Shown here piece after piece: positions 17,051-24,630 of a stretch of DNA of 64,000 bases; position 1 is the stretch's first letter; each line of letters begins with the position of its first letter. A program made the position numbers and the translations under genes. Under the pieces are notes generated by a model. That model was not told the DNA's origin. It saw nothing but the letters and a program-made list of their open reading frames with translations, and ran no database searches. The DNA is from Aurantiacibacter suaedae (lineage in GTDB: Bacteria; Pseudomonadota; Alphaproteobacteria; Sphingomonadales; Sphingomonadaceae): positions 496,948-560,947 of the forward strand of contig NZ_SKCG01000002.1 of the NCBI RefSeq assembly GCF_005434915.1, in the 5' to 3' direction.

Positions 17051-17362
17051 TCAGCCACCCAGCTTCGCGTCGCGCTTGATCTGCGCGAAGTGGCGGTCGA
17101 GCTGGTTCCTGGCGGTTTCCACGCATTCGCGGGCTGCGCGCGACTCGAGACGGGTGCCGGTCGTCTGGCGGTCTGCCTCGCACACTTCGCGGGCGGCGCT
17201 GTCGATCCGGCGATCGAGCTCGGCCACGCCTTCGGCGGTTGCAAGATCGAGGTCGGCGTAGCTCACACGGGTCGAACGCTGTTCGCCTTCGGCGGCGGAA
17301 ACGGTGGGGGCAAGCGCCAGTGCGCTGGCGGCAATCGCGAGTTTGATGGTGATGGCCTGCAT
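17051..17362 (-). CDS. UrcA family secreted protein
   Basis: A small exported protein of unknown function, a family common in Sphingomonadales and Caulobacterales. It is 103 aa with a signal peptide (MQAITIKLAIAASALALAP, cleavage near VSAAEG), followed by the family core RVSYADLDLATAEGVAELDR, RRIDSAAREVCE and CVETARNQLD. Two conserved cysteines could form a disulfide in the periplasm. It stands alone on the minus strand. Confidence 0.85.
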   Translation of the reverse strand: MQAITIKLAIAASALALAPTVSAAEGEQRSTRVSYADLDLATAEGVAELDRRIDSAAREVCEADRQTTGTRLESRAARECVETARNQLDRHFAQIKRDAKLGG

Positions 17363-17609
17363 GTTGTCTCTCCTGTCTGAACCCTGGTCGGGGGCGAAAT
17401 CTTCGGTCGGGTGCGCCGCAACCGGGTGGGACTGCTAAACGGTCGCGGCGCACAAAAAGACCTAGGCGATTCCATGGACTTGGTCCGCTTCCGCTCGACC
17501 TTCCCCCGCGCCTGATCGACCGACGACAGCCGCTGCCGACGAACGACATACTGCGCTCCACCAGCGGCGATTTGCTTCGGCCTCTGGCAAGCGGCAGAAG
17601 GGCCCGATT

Positions 17610-17873
17610 ATGGGAATCGCCCTCGCCTTCTTTCTTGGAATCGCCAACTTCCTGGCCCAAAGCGTGGTGCTCAACAGCCGGCACCCGGTGCTGTCGGGTC
17701 TTTCGCCGGAGCGGTTCCGGCTCGCCCGGCGGGCCAGTCTGGCGCTTGAATTCGCGCTGCTGGTGGCCGTGATGCTCGCCTCGCGCGCGGGGCCGGGGGC
17801 CTGGCTGGTGTTCTACGCGTTCTACACTTTGGGCAATGGCGCCGCGGCGTGGATGATATGGCGCAGTGTGTGA
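17610..17873 (+). CDS. Small membrane protein of unknown function
   Basis: 87 aa from the ATG at 17610. Hydrophobic segments at about residues 2-18, 45-57 and 62-82. No family recognised. The reading frame and position, 36 bases before the lipid-kinase-like gene on the same strand, support a real gene, but no strong ribosome site is seen. Confidence 0.5.
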   Translation: MGIALAFFLGIANFLAQSVVLNSRHPVLSGLSPERFRLARRASLALEFALLVAVMLASRAGPGAWLVFYAFYTLGNGAAAWMIWRSV

Positions 17874-17909
17874 CGGGAACCGGGGTATCTGACCCGCATT
17901 TTGAAAGGT

Positions 17910-18764
17910 ATGGCGGTGAAGCAAGGCATCTGGCTCATTCATAACGAGGCGAGCGGCAGCAACGATGAAGCCGGGCTGGCGAGGGTGCGCGAACATTGCC
18001 GCGCCCGAGGCTTGCCCGTCGTTGACGAGACCAGCTTTCCGCGCGACGACTTGCCCACGCATCAGGCGCTCGACGCGGCCGGGATCGGGATCGCCGCGCT
18101 GTTTGCAGGCGATGGTACGATCAATGCGGCGCTCGATGCGCTCGCAGGCTGGAGCGGCAAGGTGCTGGTGCTGCCGGGCGGCACGATGAACCTGCTGTTT
18201 CACCGGTTGTTCGGCGATTGCGAGATGAAGGAGGCGATCGATGCCGTGGCCGAGGGCAGCGCGACGACCTGCCGTGCGGCCATGATCGAGAGCGCGGTTG
18301 GCAGTGGCTATGCCGGGGTGCTGACCGGCCCTGGAACCAGCTGGAACACCGTGCGCGAGGCGATGCGTAATCGCGACCTCGCTGGAATGGCGCGCGAGGC
18401 GAGCGACGCGCTCGAACATACGCTGGAAGGCCCGCCTGTCGCTTGTGTCGAACCGGCGCTGGGCAAGGCTGAGGGCTATCCGCTGATCCAGCTTGAGCCA
18501 ACGCGCGAGGGTATCGAGATCACCGCGTTCCATGCCGAAACCACCGGCGAATATGTGAAGCAGACGGTGGCTCTGCTGCAGCACGATTTTCGCGCCGGTC
18601 CGCACGATGTGCTGGGCCGTGAGGACGCCGTCACCTTGCGCACCATCGGCGCGGAGGAGCTGGGTCTGCTGCTCGATGGCGAGCCTGTCAGTGCCAGCGG
18701 GGCGGTTACATTTCGTCTCGGAAATGCAGAGGTCGATATGCTAACGACGCGGCCCGATGGCTGA
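17910..18764 (+). CDS. Diacylglycerol/lipid kinase family protein
   Basis: A member of the DAGK_cat family, ATP-dependent kinases of diacylglycerol or related lipids. The start could be TTG 17901, ATG 17910 or GTG 17916. The ATG gives 284 aa. Visible motifs are LIHNEASGSNDE near the N-terminus, ALFAGDGTINAALD (the GDGT nucleotide loop) and VLPGGTMNLLFHRL. The substrate is unknown. The 3' end overlaps the phosphoesterase gene by 8 bases, so both are probably one operon. Confidence 0.85.
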   Translation: MAVKQGIWLIHNEASGSNDEAGLARVREHCRARGLPVVDETSFPRDDLPTHQALDAAGIGIAALFAGDGTINAALDALAGWSGKVLVLPGGTMNLLFHRLFGDCEMKEAIDAVAEGSATTCRAAMIESAVGSGYAGVLTGPGTSWNTVREAMRNRDLAGMAREASDALEHTLEGPPVACVEPALGKAEGYPLIQLEPTREGIEITAFHAETTGEYVKQTVALLQHDFRAGPHDVLGREDAVTLRTIGAEELGLLLDGEPVSASGAVTFRLGNAEVDMLTTRPDG

Positions 18765-19614
18765 TACCAAGCTTCTGTTCCACCTTTCCGATATCCACTT
18801 CGGCCTCGTCGACGAGCGGGCGATCGCCTGGGTCGCGCGCGAGATCAGCGAGCAATGCCCCGACATGGTGGCCATCACCGGCGACCTGACGATGCGCGCG
18901 CGTCAGCGCGAGTTCGATGCCGCGACCCGTTGGATCAACAGCCTCGAAGCGCCGGTCACGGTCGATGTCGGCAACCACGATCTGCCCTACTTCAACCTCT
19001 TCGAGCGGTTCTTCGATCCTTATCGCCGTTTTCACGGAATGAAGGATCTGGTCGAGCGCGAGATCGTGGTGCCCGGGCTGGCGCTGGTTCCGCTGAACAC
19101 CACTGCGCGCGCACAGCCGCGCATCAACTGGTCGAAAGGCTGGGTGAGCAAGGGCGCGCTGCGCCGCTGCCTGGCCGCGATTGACGCTTTGCCCCCCGGA
19201 ACGCGCGCGCTGGTCACCGTACACCACCCGCTGCGCGAGGTGGGGACCAGCGGCACGGCGCTCACCCATGGCGGGAAGCGCGCGCTTGACGAGCTGGCGA
19301 AGCGCGGCGTGCTGGCGGTTCTCAGCGGGCACGTTCACGACGCTTTCGACATCATGGAGCAGACCGATCACGGACCGGTGCGCATGATCGGCGCAGGCAC
19401 TCTGTCGCAGCGCATTCGCTCGACCCCGCCCAGCTTCAACGAGCTGCACTGGGATGGCGAACAGCTTAAGGTCTGCGTGCGCAACCTGGAGCATGTCGGC
19501 ACGCGCGAAATGCAGATCGACGATGTGCCCGAGGATGCCTTGCCGCCACGCGAACCGGGCGAACCTGTCGCGCCGGTCGGGCGCGTTCCGCCAAGCGATC
19601 CACCGGTTTACTGA
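18757..19614 (+). CDS. Calcineurin-like metallophosphoesterase
   Basis: A dinuclear-metal phosphoesterase of 285 aa, substrate unknown. All five metal motifs are present in order: HLSDIHFG, ITGDLTMRAR, DVGNHD, VTVHHPL and LSGHVHDA. No signal peptide or membrane segment, so it is probably cytoplasmic. It may work together with the overlapping lipid-kinase-like gene in phospholipid turnover, but that is only inference from the overlap. Confidence 0.88.
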   Translation: MADTKLLFHLSDIHFGLVDERAIAWVAREISEQCPDMVAITGDLTMRARQREFDAATRWINSLEAPVTVDVGNHDLPYFNLFERFFDPYRRFHGMKDLVEREIVVPGLALVPLNTTARAQPRINWSKGWVSKGALRRCLAAIDALPPGTRALVTVHHPLREVGTSGTALTHGGKRALDELAKRGVLAVLSGHVHDAFDIMEQTDHGPVRMIGAGTLSQRIRSTPPSFNELHWDGEQLKVCVRNLEHVGTREMQIDDVPEDALPPREPGEPVAPVGRVPPSDPPVY

Positions 19615-19686
19615 GTTGACCTGAGACAATGCCCGAGGCCGTGCGCGGTGGCAGCATCCCCGCGTCCGGACAAAGGGAACTGGCTC

Positions 19687-19887
19687 ATGTTGAAGATTGC
19701 GCTCATCCTCCATGCCGTCATCGCGACCAGCCTGATGGGCGCCGGTGTGATCGCCGTGCTCGCCATCGACATGCACGCCGGGTGGCGCGAAATTGCGCTG
19801 GCGGCTGTTGCAGGCTTCGTGCTGGCGATCCCGGCCAGCTGGCTGGTCGCACGGCAGATCCACAAGCTGCGCGGCGGCAACAGCTAA
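19687..19887 (+). CDS. Small two-helix membrane protein
   Basis: 66 aa from the ATG at 19687, with AAGGGA about 10 bases upstream. It starts MLKIALILHAVIATSLMGAG and has two hydrophobic segments (about residues 3-25 and 32-55), ending ARQIHKLRGGNS. The protein type is common in related genomes, function unknown. A terminator follows 11 bases after the stop. Confidence 0.6.
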   Translation: MLKIALILHAVIATSLMGAGVIAVLAIDMHAGWREIALAAVAGFVLAIPASWLVARQIHKLRGGNS

Positions 19888-19898
19888 GCCGCAACGAA

Positions 19899-19926
19899 AA
19901 AGGGCGACCCCGCAGGGCCGCCCTTT
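19899..19926. terminator. Bidirectional terminator between a small membrane gene and rpsI
   Basis: AAAGGGCG (19899-19906) pairs with CGCCCTTT (19919-19926). On the minus strand the stem is followed by a T run (complement of CGAAAAA), so it should end the rplM-rpsI transcript. In the plus direction the U run is part of the stem. Confidence 0.75.
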
Positions 19927-19948
19927 CGTGTTCGGGTGAAGGCTGAAA

Positions 19949-20503
19949 TCAGCGCTTCGAGAACTGGAAGCTGCGACGAGCCTTGGCACGACCGTACTTC
20001 TTGCGCTCGACCACGCGGCTGTCGCGGGTGAGGAAGCCAGCAGCCTTGATCGTACCGCGCAGGGCAGGCTCGAACTTGCTCAACGCCTGGCTGATGCCGT
20101 GCTTCACAGCGCCTGCCTGGCCCGAGAGACCGCCGCCTGAAACGGTGGCCACCACGTCGTACTGGCCCTGACGGTCCGAGATCGTGAAAGGCTGGTCGAT
20201 GACCAGACGCAGGGTGGGACGGGCGAAATAGATTTCCTGGTCGCGGCCGTTGATGGTGACCTTGCCGGTGCCTGGCTTGATCCACACGCGCGCCACGGCG
20301 TCCTTGCGGCGGCCGGTGGCGTAGGCACGGCCCTGCGCGTCAAGTTCCTGCTCGCGCAGCGGAGCGGTGGGTGCAGCCGGAGCCGCTTCGCCAGCCTCGC
20401 CGCCAGCTTCGGTGCCCGCATCGGCAACGCCGCCGGTCACGTTCTTGAGGTCGGCCAGATCGTTCACCGAGTTGGTCTCGCCGCTTTTGTTTTCGTCGGT
20501 CAT
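19949..20503 (-). CDS. rpsI: 30S ribosomal protein S9 with N-terminal extension
   Basis: 184 aa, about 50 longer than the usual S9 of about 130. The S9 fold starts near residue 60 ([21 protein letters not shown]) and ends with the conserved RRSFQFSKR tail that reaches the P site. The preceding 55 residues are acidic and Ala/Gly-rich, probably disordered. The ATG overlaps the rplM stop (TGATG), so the two are translationally coupled. Confidence 0.96.
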   Translation of the reverse strand: MTDENKSGETNSVNDLADLKNVTGGVADAGTEAGGEAGEAAPAAPTAPLREQELDAQGRAYATGRRKDAVARVWIKPGTGKVTINGRDQEIYFARPTLRLVIDQPFTISDRQGQYDVVATVSGGGLSGQAGAVKHGISQALSKFEPALRGTIKAAGFLTRDSRVVERKKYGRAKARRSFQFSKR

Positions 20504-20982
20504 CAGGCGGATACCTTGTTCTTGCGGTTCATGGCGGCAACGTCGAGCACTTCGGGCTTCTGCCCGGCGTGGGGATGCTCGGTGCCGGTGTAGAGATGCA
20601 GGTTGCTCATCTGCACGCGGCCAAGCGGGCCGCGCGGGACCATGCGCTCAACCGCCTTTTCCAGCACGCGCTCGGGGAAGCGACCGGCCAGAACCTTCTC
20701 GGCGGTGGTTTCCTTGAGCCCGCCGGGGTGGCCGGTGTGCTTGTAGTAGGTGTGCGTCTTCATCTTGTTGCCGGTGAAACGCACCTTGTCGACGTTGAGC
20801 ACGATCACGTGATCGCCGCAGTCGACGTGGGGGGTGTAGAACGGCTTGGTCTTGCCGCGCAGCAGGTTGGCAATGATCGAGGCGAGGCGGCCAACGACCA
20901 GACCTTCGGCATCAATCACAAGCCACTTCTTTTCAACCTCGGCCGGTTTGATCGACCGGGTGACTTTCGTCAGCGCCTTCAT
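20503..20982 (-). CDS. rplM: 50S ribosomal protein L13
   Basis: 159 aa, slightly longer than the common 142. L13 signatures: [49 protein letters not shown] and [16 protein letters not shown]. The rplM-rpsI pair is universal in bacteria. About 190 non-coding bases separate it from cutA and should hold its promoter, but no clear -35/-10 pair was identified. Confidence 0.97.
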   Translation of the reverse strand: MKALTKVTRSIKPAEVEKKWLVIDAEGLVVGRLASIIANLLRGKTKPFYTPHVDCGDHVIVLNVDKVRFTGNKMKTHTYYKHTGHPGGLKETTAEKVLAGRFPERVLEKAVERMVPRGPLGRVQMSNLHLYTGTEHPHAGQKPEVLDVAAMNRKNKVSA

Positions 20983-21171
20983 GGGCTATGGTATCCTTGC
21001 TATCGCCGCTGGCCGTGGGCCGGACAGCGATGAGTGAACTGGGCCGCTTCAGCGTAAATGCAGAATCATCTGCAACCGGCCTTGCGAAGGCGCGGCGTTT
21101 GTCCCGAGAGCGGGTTTAAGTCAAGCGAATGTGCGGGTTAGCGTGGAGGTAAAATAATACCTCTCGCCGTT

Positions 21172-21501
21172 TCACCCGCTGTGGCGCCCAGCGCATCGCC
21201 AAGCCAGTGTTTGCGGCGTTGTCTGATCGGCGTTCCAAGCGACGATCACCGGGGTTTCGTAGCTGTGCAACTCGTCGAGGCGCGCGATGGCGGCATCCAT
21301 CCGGTCGGAGCTGGTCTTGCACAGCAGGCCATATTCCTCGCTCTCGTCGGTCGCGCCCTCCCAGGCGAAGACCGAGAGCACGGGCCCTATAATGTTGACG
21401 CAGGCGACCAGCTTCTCAGCCACCAGAGCCCGAGCAAGGCGGCGCGCTTCCTCGCGGCTTTCGCAGGGGCACCAGACCAGCGCTAGGCGGGCCGCGTCCA
21501 T
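21172..21501 (-). CDS. cutA: Divalent-cation tolerance protein CutA
   Basis: A trimeric ferredoxin-fold protein associated with copper tolerance, biochemical role unclear. The ATG at 21501 gives 109 aa. Family features: ALVWCPCESREEARRLARAL, VACVNIIGPVLSVFAWEG, EYGLLCKTSSDR, and LHSYETPVIVAW. It begins 2 bases after the ctaA stop. An inverted repeat GAGGTA/TACCTC (21146-21163) lies just past its 3' end. Confidence 0.9.
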   Translation of the reverse strand: MDAARLALVWCPCESREEARRLARALVAEKLVACVNIIGPVLSVFAWEGATDESEEYGLLCKTSSDRMDAAIARLDELHSYETPVIVAWNADQTTPQTLAWRCAGRHSG

Positions 21502-21503
21502 GC

Positions 21504-22538
21504 TCACCGCCGCTGGCCGACCGCATGAATGCCCCAGGCAGTACTCGCCACCAGCAGCGCGCCGACCGCTTGGTGGGCAACGGCGATCCAAAGATTCACC
21601 CCGGTCATCACCGTGGCAATGCCAAGCAGGATCTGCACACCCACCGCCGAATGGATCGCAATCGAGGCGCGCCGGTCAAGCGGACGCAGCTTCCGGGCGA
21701 GCACGATCAGCACGCCCAGCACGGCAAAAGCCCACCAGCGATGGAGGAAATGCAGCCAGTAGGGATCGCTGGTGAACGTCCACAGCACCCCGCGTGACCA
21801 GTCCGCCTCGGGCACCAAGCGGCCCTGCATCAGCGGCCAGGTGTCGGAGGCAAGGCCTGCGTTAAGCCCCGCCACCCAGGCTCCGAGCAGGAGCTGAACG
21901 AGCAGCATCACTGCCACCAGCATGCCGAGCGAAGTCATCCGCGCCGGGCCGATGCCGCGCGGCAAGGCGCGAAGATCGCGCGCGGTCCAGATGAGGCCGG
22001 CCAGCGTGAACAGCGCGGTGAGCAGGTGAATCGAGAGCCAGAAGTGGCTGACGTCGGTCATCTCGGTGTTAAGGCCCGAACGGACCATCAGCCAGCCGAA
22101 GGCACCTTGCAGCCCGCCCAGCGCCAGCAGGGCGAGCAGGCGCGGCTTGTAGCCCGCCGGGATCATCCCGCGCATCCAGAACACCAGCAGCGGCAAGGCA
22201 AAGGCCAGCCCGATCAGGCGGCCAAGCAGGCGGTGCGCCCACTCCCAGAAATAGATGAACTGGTAGTCGCCCAGCGTCATCCCGGCAGGCCCGGCGACCT
22301 GCTGGTACTCACCGATCTGCTGGTATGCTTCGAACTCGGCCTGCCATTGCGCCGTGGTCAGCGGGGGGATTGCGCCGGTGACCGGCTTCCATTCGGTGAT
22401 CGAGAGCCCGCTTTCGGTGAGCCGTGTAATCCCGCCGATCACCACCATGGCGAAAACCATCGTGGCCACAACCAGCAGCCAGCGAGCCAATGCCAGCGGC
22501 CTTCCGCCGCCCACGAGAGAAATGTCCTGTGCGACCAT
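21504..22538 (-). CDS. ctaA: Heme A synthase (COX15/CtaA)
   Basis: Oxidises the C8 methyl of heme O to make heme A for cytochrome c oxidase, in the inner membrane. The ATG at 22538 gives 344 aa. An ATG at 22583 would add 15 charged residues. The alphaproteobacterial COX15 form is shown by VVIGGITRLTESGLSITEWK, EWAHRLLGRLIGLAF, HLLTALFTL, the FLHRWWAF pair and VAHQAVGALL. These hold the four heme-ligand histidines among eight membrane helices. cutA follows in the same direction. Confidence 0.95.
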   Translation of the reverse strand: MVAQDISLVGGGRPLALARWLLVVATMVFAMVVIGGITRLTESGLSITEWKPVTGAIPPLTTAQWQAEFEAYQQIGEYQQVAGPAGMTLGDYQFIYFWEWAHRLLGRLIGLAFALPLLVFWMRGMIPAGYKPRLLALLALGGLQGAFGWLMVRSGLNTEMTDVSHFWLSIHLLTALFTLAGLIWTARDLRALPRGIGPARMTSLGMLVAVMLLVQLLLGAWVAGLNAGLASDTWPLMQGRLVPEADWSRGVLWTFTSDPYWLHFLHRWWAFAVLGVLIVLARKLRPLDRRASIAIHSAVGVQILLGIATVMTGVNLWIAVAHQAVGALLVASTAWGIHAVGQRR

Positions 22539-22607
22539 AATGCGCGGGGCTCTGTGCCTTTTGCGCCGGCTTGGCAAGGGCATGAAACGAAAGTTCGCAC
22601 TTGCGCA

Positions 22608-22624
22608 ATGTTATAGCGTTACAT
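22608..22624. promoter_or_regulatory. Zur-like operator in front of the MerC gene
   Basis: ATGTTATAGCGTTACAT is an imperfect 17-base palindrome ending 2 bases before the MerC ATG. Its left half equals the half-site of the alphaproteobacterial Zur consensus as I know it (ATGTTATA-n-TATAACAT), and 13 of 16 defined positions agree. Binding would block transcription or translation of the MerC gene. Inference only. Confidence 0.5.
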
Positions 22625-22626
22625 AC

Positions 22627-23004
22627 ATGGGTCGAATGGAGCAGAGAATGCCCGGGATTCGCGGTCGATTCGATCGGCTAGGCGTGGTGCTGTCCGCACT
22701 GTGCCTGGTCCACTGCATCGCGGGCACGGTGTTGGTGGCCGGGATGGGCCTTGGCGCGACCTTCCTGCTCGACCCTGCCATTCACCGTGTTGGGCTGGTT
22801 GTGGCGGTCATCGTGGCGGGTATCGCCATTGGCATCGGTGCGGTGCGGCACCGGCGCCGGCTACCTTTCGTGGTCGCGATGACGGGCCTTTCGTTTATGG
22901 GCGGCGCGCTTGCGGTCGGCCACGGCGCGGAAGAGGTGGTGCTGACCATGATCGGCGTCACGCTGGTGGCCGTTGGGCACGTGCTGAACTTGCGCCACGC
23001 CTGA
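22627..23004 (+). CDS. MerC-domain membrane protein
   Basis: 125 aa from the ATG at 22627 (a second ATG at 22636 is possible). Four hydrophobic helices: about residues 17-42, 47-67, 73-92 and 97-120. The CLVHCIAG sequence in helix 1 carries the cysteine pair typical of MerC-type metal transporters. No other mer genes are nearby, so mercury transport is unlikely. With the Zur-like palindrome upstream, a zinc-related role is the better guess. Confidence 0.78.
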   Translation: MGRMEQRMPGIRGRFDRLGVVLSALCLVHCIAGTVLVAGMGLGATFLLDPAIHRVGLVVAVIVAGIAIGIGAVRHRRRLPFVVAMTGLSFMGGALAVGHGAEEVVLTMIGVTLVAVGHVLNLRHA

Positions 23005-23024
23005 AGCGCGCTATCTGCTGGCAC

Positions 23025-24014
23025 ATGACCAGCACGATCTCCCTCACCGTCAACGGCGAAAGCCGCCGCACCTCCTGCGCCACCATTGCCGATCTCGTGC
23101 GCGAACTGGGCCTTGCCCCCGAGAAAGTCGCGGTCGAGCACAATGGCGAGATTTCGCCGCGCTCGGGGCTGGGAGAAGTGCAACTGGGCGATGGCGATCA
23201 GCTTGAGATCGTCCATTTCGTCGGCGGCGGATCGGGTGAGGCTGACGACGATAGCTGGGAAGTGGCCGGGCATCGGTTCACCAGCCGCCTGATCGTCGGC
23301 ACCGGGAAATACAAGGACTTCGCCCAGAACGCCGCCGCAGTCGAGGCGGCGGGGGCCGAGATCGTCACCGTGGCAGTGCGCCGGGTGAACATCTCCGATC
23401 CCAGCCAGCCGGTGCTGATGGACCATATCGACCCCAAGAAGGTCACCTATTTGCCCAACACCGCCGGCTGTTTCACTGCCGAGGACGCGATTCGCACGCT
23501 GCGCCTTGCGCGCGAGGCGGGCGGCTGGGACCTGGTGAAGCTCGAAGTGCTGGGCGAGGCCAAGACGCTTTACCCCAACATGAAGGAAACCCTGCGCGCG
23601 ACCGAGGTGCTGGCCAGCGAGGGCTTCAAGCCGATGGTCTACTGCACCGACGATCCGATTGCAGCCAAGCAGCTGGAAGAGGCGGGGGCGGTGGCGATAA
23701 TGCCGCTGGGCGCGCCGATCGGCTCTGGCCTCGGCATCCAGAACCAGGTGACGATTCGCCTGATCGTAGAGGGCGCAAGCGTGCCGGTGCTGGTCGATGC
23801 GGGCGTTGGCACAGCCTCGGATGCGGCGGTGGCGATGGAGCTGGGCTGTGACGGCGTGCTGATGAACACCGCCATTGCCGAGGCAAAAGATCCGGTGCGC
23901 ATGGCCCGCGCGATGCGGCTGGCGGTGGAGGCCGGGCGCCATGCCTATCTCTCCGGACGGATGGGGCGTCGGCGCTATGCCGATCCTTCCTCGCCGCTAG
24001 CTGGACTCATCTAA
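23025..24014 (+). CDS. thiG: ThiS-ThiG fusion: sulfur carrier / thiazole synthase
   Basis: Makes the thiazole ring of thiamine. The ATG at 23025 gives 329 aa. Residues 1-65 are a ThiS domain ([20 protein letters not shown], ending EIVHFVGGG). Residues about 75-329 are ThiG, with [12 protein letters not shown], the Schiff-base Lys in [30 protein letters not shown] and [20 protein letters not shown]. The Gly-Gly that normally ends ThiS is internal here. Other thi genes are not adjacent. It begins 20 bases after the MerC gene and may share its promoter. Confidence 0.93.
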   Translation: MTSTISLTVNGESRRTSCATIADLVRELGLAPEKVAVEHNGEISPRSGLGEVQLGDGDQLEIVHFVGGGSGEADDDSWEVAGHRFTSRLIVGTGKYKDFAQNAAAVEAAGAEIVTVAVRRVNISDPSQPVLMDHIDPKKVTYLPNTAGCFTAEDAIRTLRLAREAGGWDLVKLEVLGEAKTLYPNMKETLRATEVLASEGFKPMVYCTDDPIAAKQLEEAGAVAIMPLGAPIGSGLGIQNQVTIRLIVEGASVPVLVDAGVGTASDAAVAMELGCDGVLMNTAIAEAKDPVRMARAMRLAVEAGRHAYLSGRMGRRRYADPSSPLAGLI

Positions 24015-24022
24015 TCACCACG

Positions 24023-24039
24023 TTAACCTTAAAATAACC
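24023..24039 (+). promoter_or_regulatory. CtrA-like box upstream of an unknown gene
   Basis: TTAA, 7 bases, ATAACC: one mismatch to the CtrA consensus TTAA-N7-TTAA. It lies about 45 bases upstream of the gene at 24085, and a GANTC site (GAATC) follows at about 24063. Suggests but does not prove cell-cycle control. Confidence 0.35.
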
Positions 24040-24084
24040 GCGGCGGGCGACAGTCCTTGTACGAATCGCAAGGACCTTGGCCTT

Positions 24085-24615
24085 ATGTCGTACCATTCCA
24101 GCACCGCTTCGCTTGCCATTGCCGAAATGCGTGAATTCGCCGGCTTTTCCGCGATAGAGCGCCTCTTCATCGAACGCAGCCTCGACATCGCGCTGGGGCG
24201 CGGTGATGCCTTCAAGCAGTGGTGCCCCGATGGCGGCAATGCCAGTGCGATTCGCAAGCAATACCTCGCCTATCGCGAGCTGCGCAGCTTGCGTGAGGCA
24301 GCGCCGGAACTGAACACGATGGACGGCCTGTCCTATTACATGGGCGCCATGGTTCGTATCGCGGCGCAGGATCTGGCGCTCGAACAGCTGGAGACCTTCT
24401 CGGCTTTCCGCTTCTTGTACGAACGTCTGCTCGGCGCTTCGGCGCGGCCTTATCTGCCGGCGGTGTTCTGCGCCGCCGCCGCGCTGCCGCAGATTCGCCC
24501 CGGTATCCGCCGGGTACTGCTGCAGAGCCTCTCGGAAACGGCAGCCACCGCCCCCGGCTGGTCCGAGCGCGAACCGAGCTTCTTTCCCGAGCGGGTGTTC
24601 AGCGACGCCGCCTGA
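24085..24615 (+). CDS. Helical protein of unknown function
   Basis: 176 aa starting MSYHSSTASLAIAEMREFAG. No recognised domain. The sequence is largely alpha-helical by composition, with no membrane segment or signal peptide, and contains two cysteines (KQWCPDGG and AVFCAAAAL). It lies 70 bases after thiG. A CtrA-like box and a GANTC site lie in between, so it probably has its own promoter. The composition is that of its neighbours, arguing for a long-resident gene. Confidence 0.6.
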   Translation: MSYHSSTASLAIAEMREFAGFSAIERLFIERSLDIALGRGDAFKQWCPDGGNASAIRKQYLAYRELRSLREAAPELNTMDGLSYYMGAMVRIAAQDLALEQLETFSAFRFLYERLLGASARPYLPAVFCAAAALPQIRPGIRRVLLQSLSETAATAPGWSEREPSFFPERVFSDAA

Positions 24616-24630
24616 GCCGGATCTGGCCGG

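Noticed and set aside
16122-18605. An 827-codon open frame on the minus strand
   Set aside because: It lies antisense to the LytTR, lipid-kinase-like and other genes with clear motifs. Long shadow frames are expected in GC-rich DNA, and its translation has no recognisable domain.
21146-21163. GAGGTA/TACCTC hairpin near the cutA 3' end as a terminator
   Set aside because: Only six pairs and no T run on either strand; too weak to call.
22627-23004. A mercury-resistance operon at the MerC gene
   Set aside because: No merR, merT, merP or merA is nearby, and the upstream palindrome is of Zur rather than MerR type.
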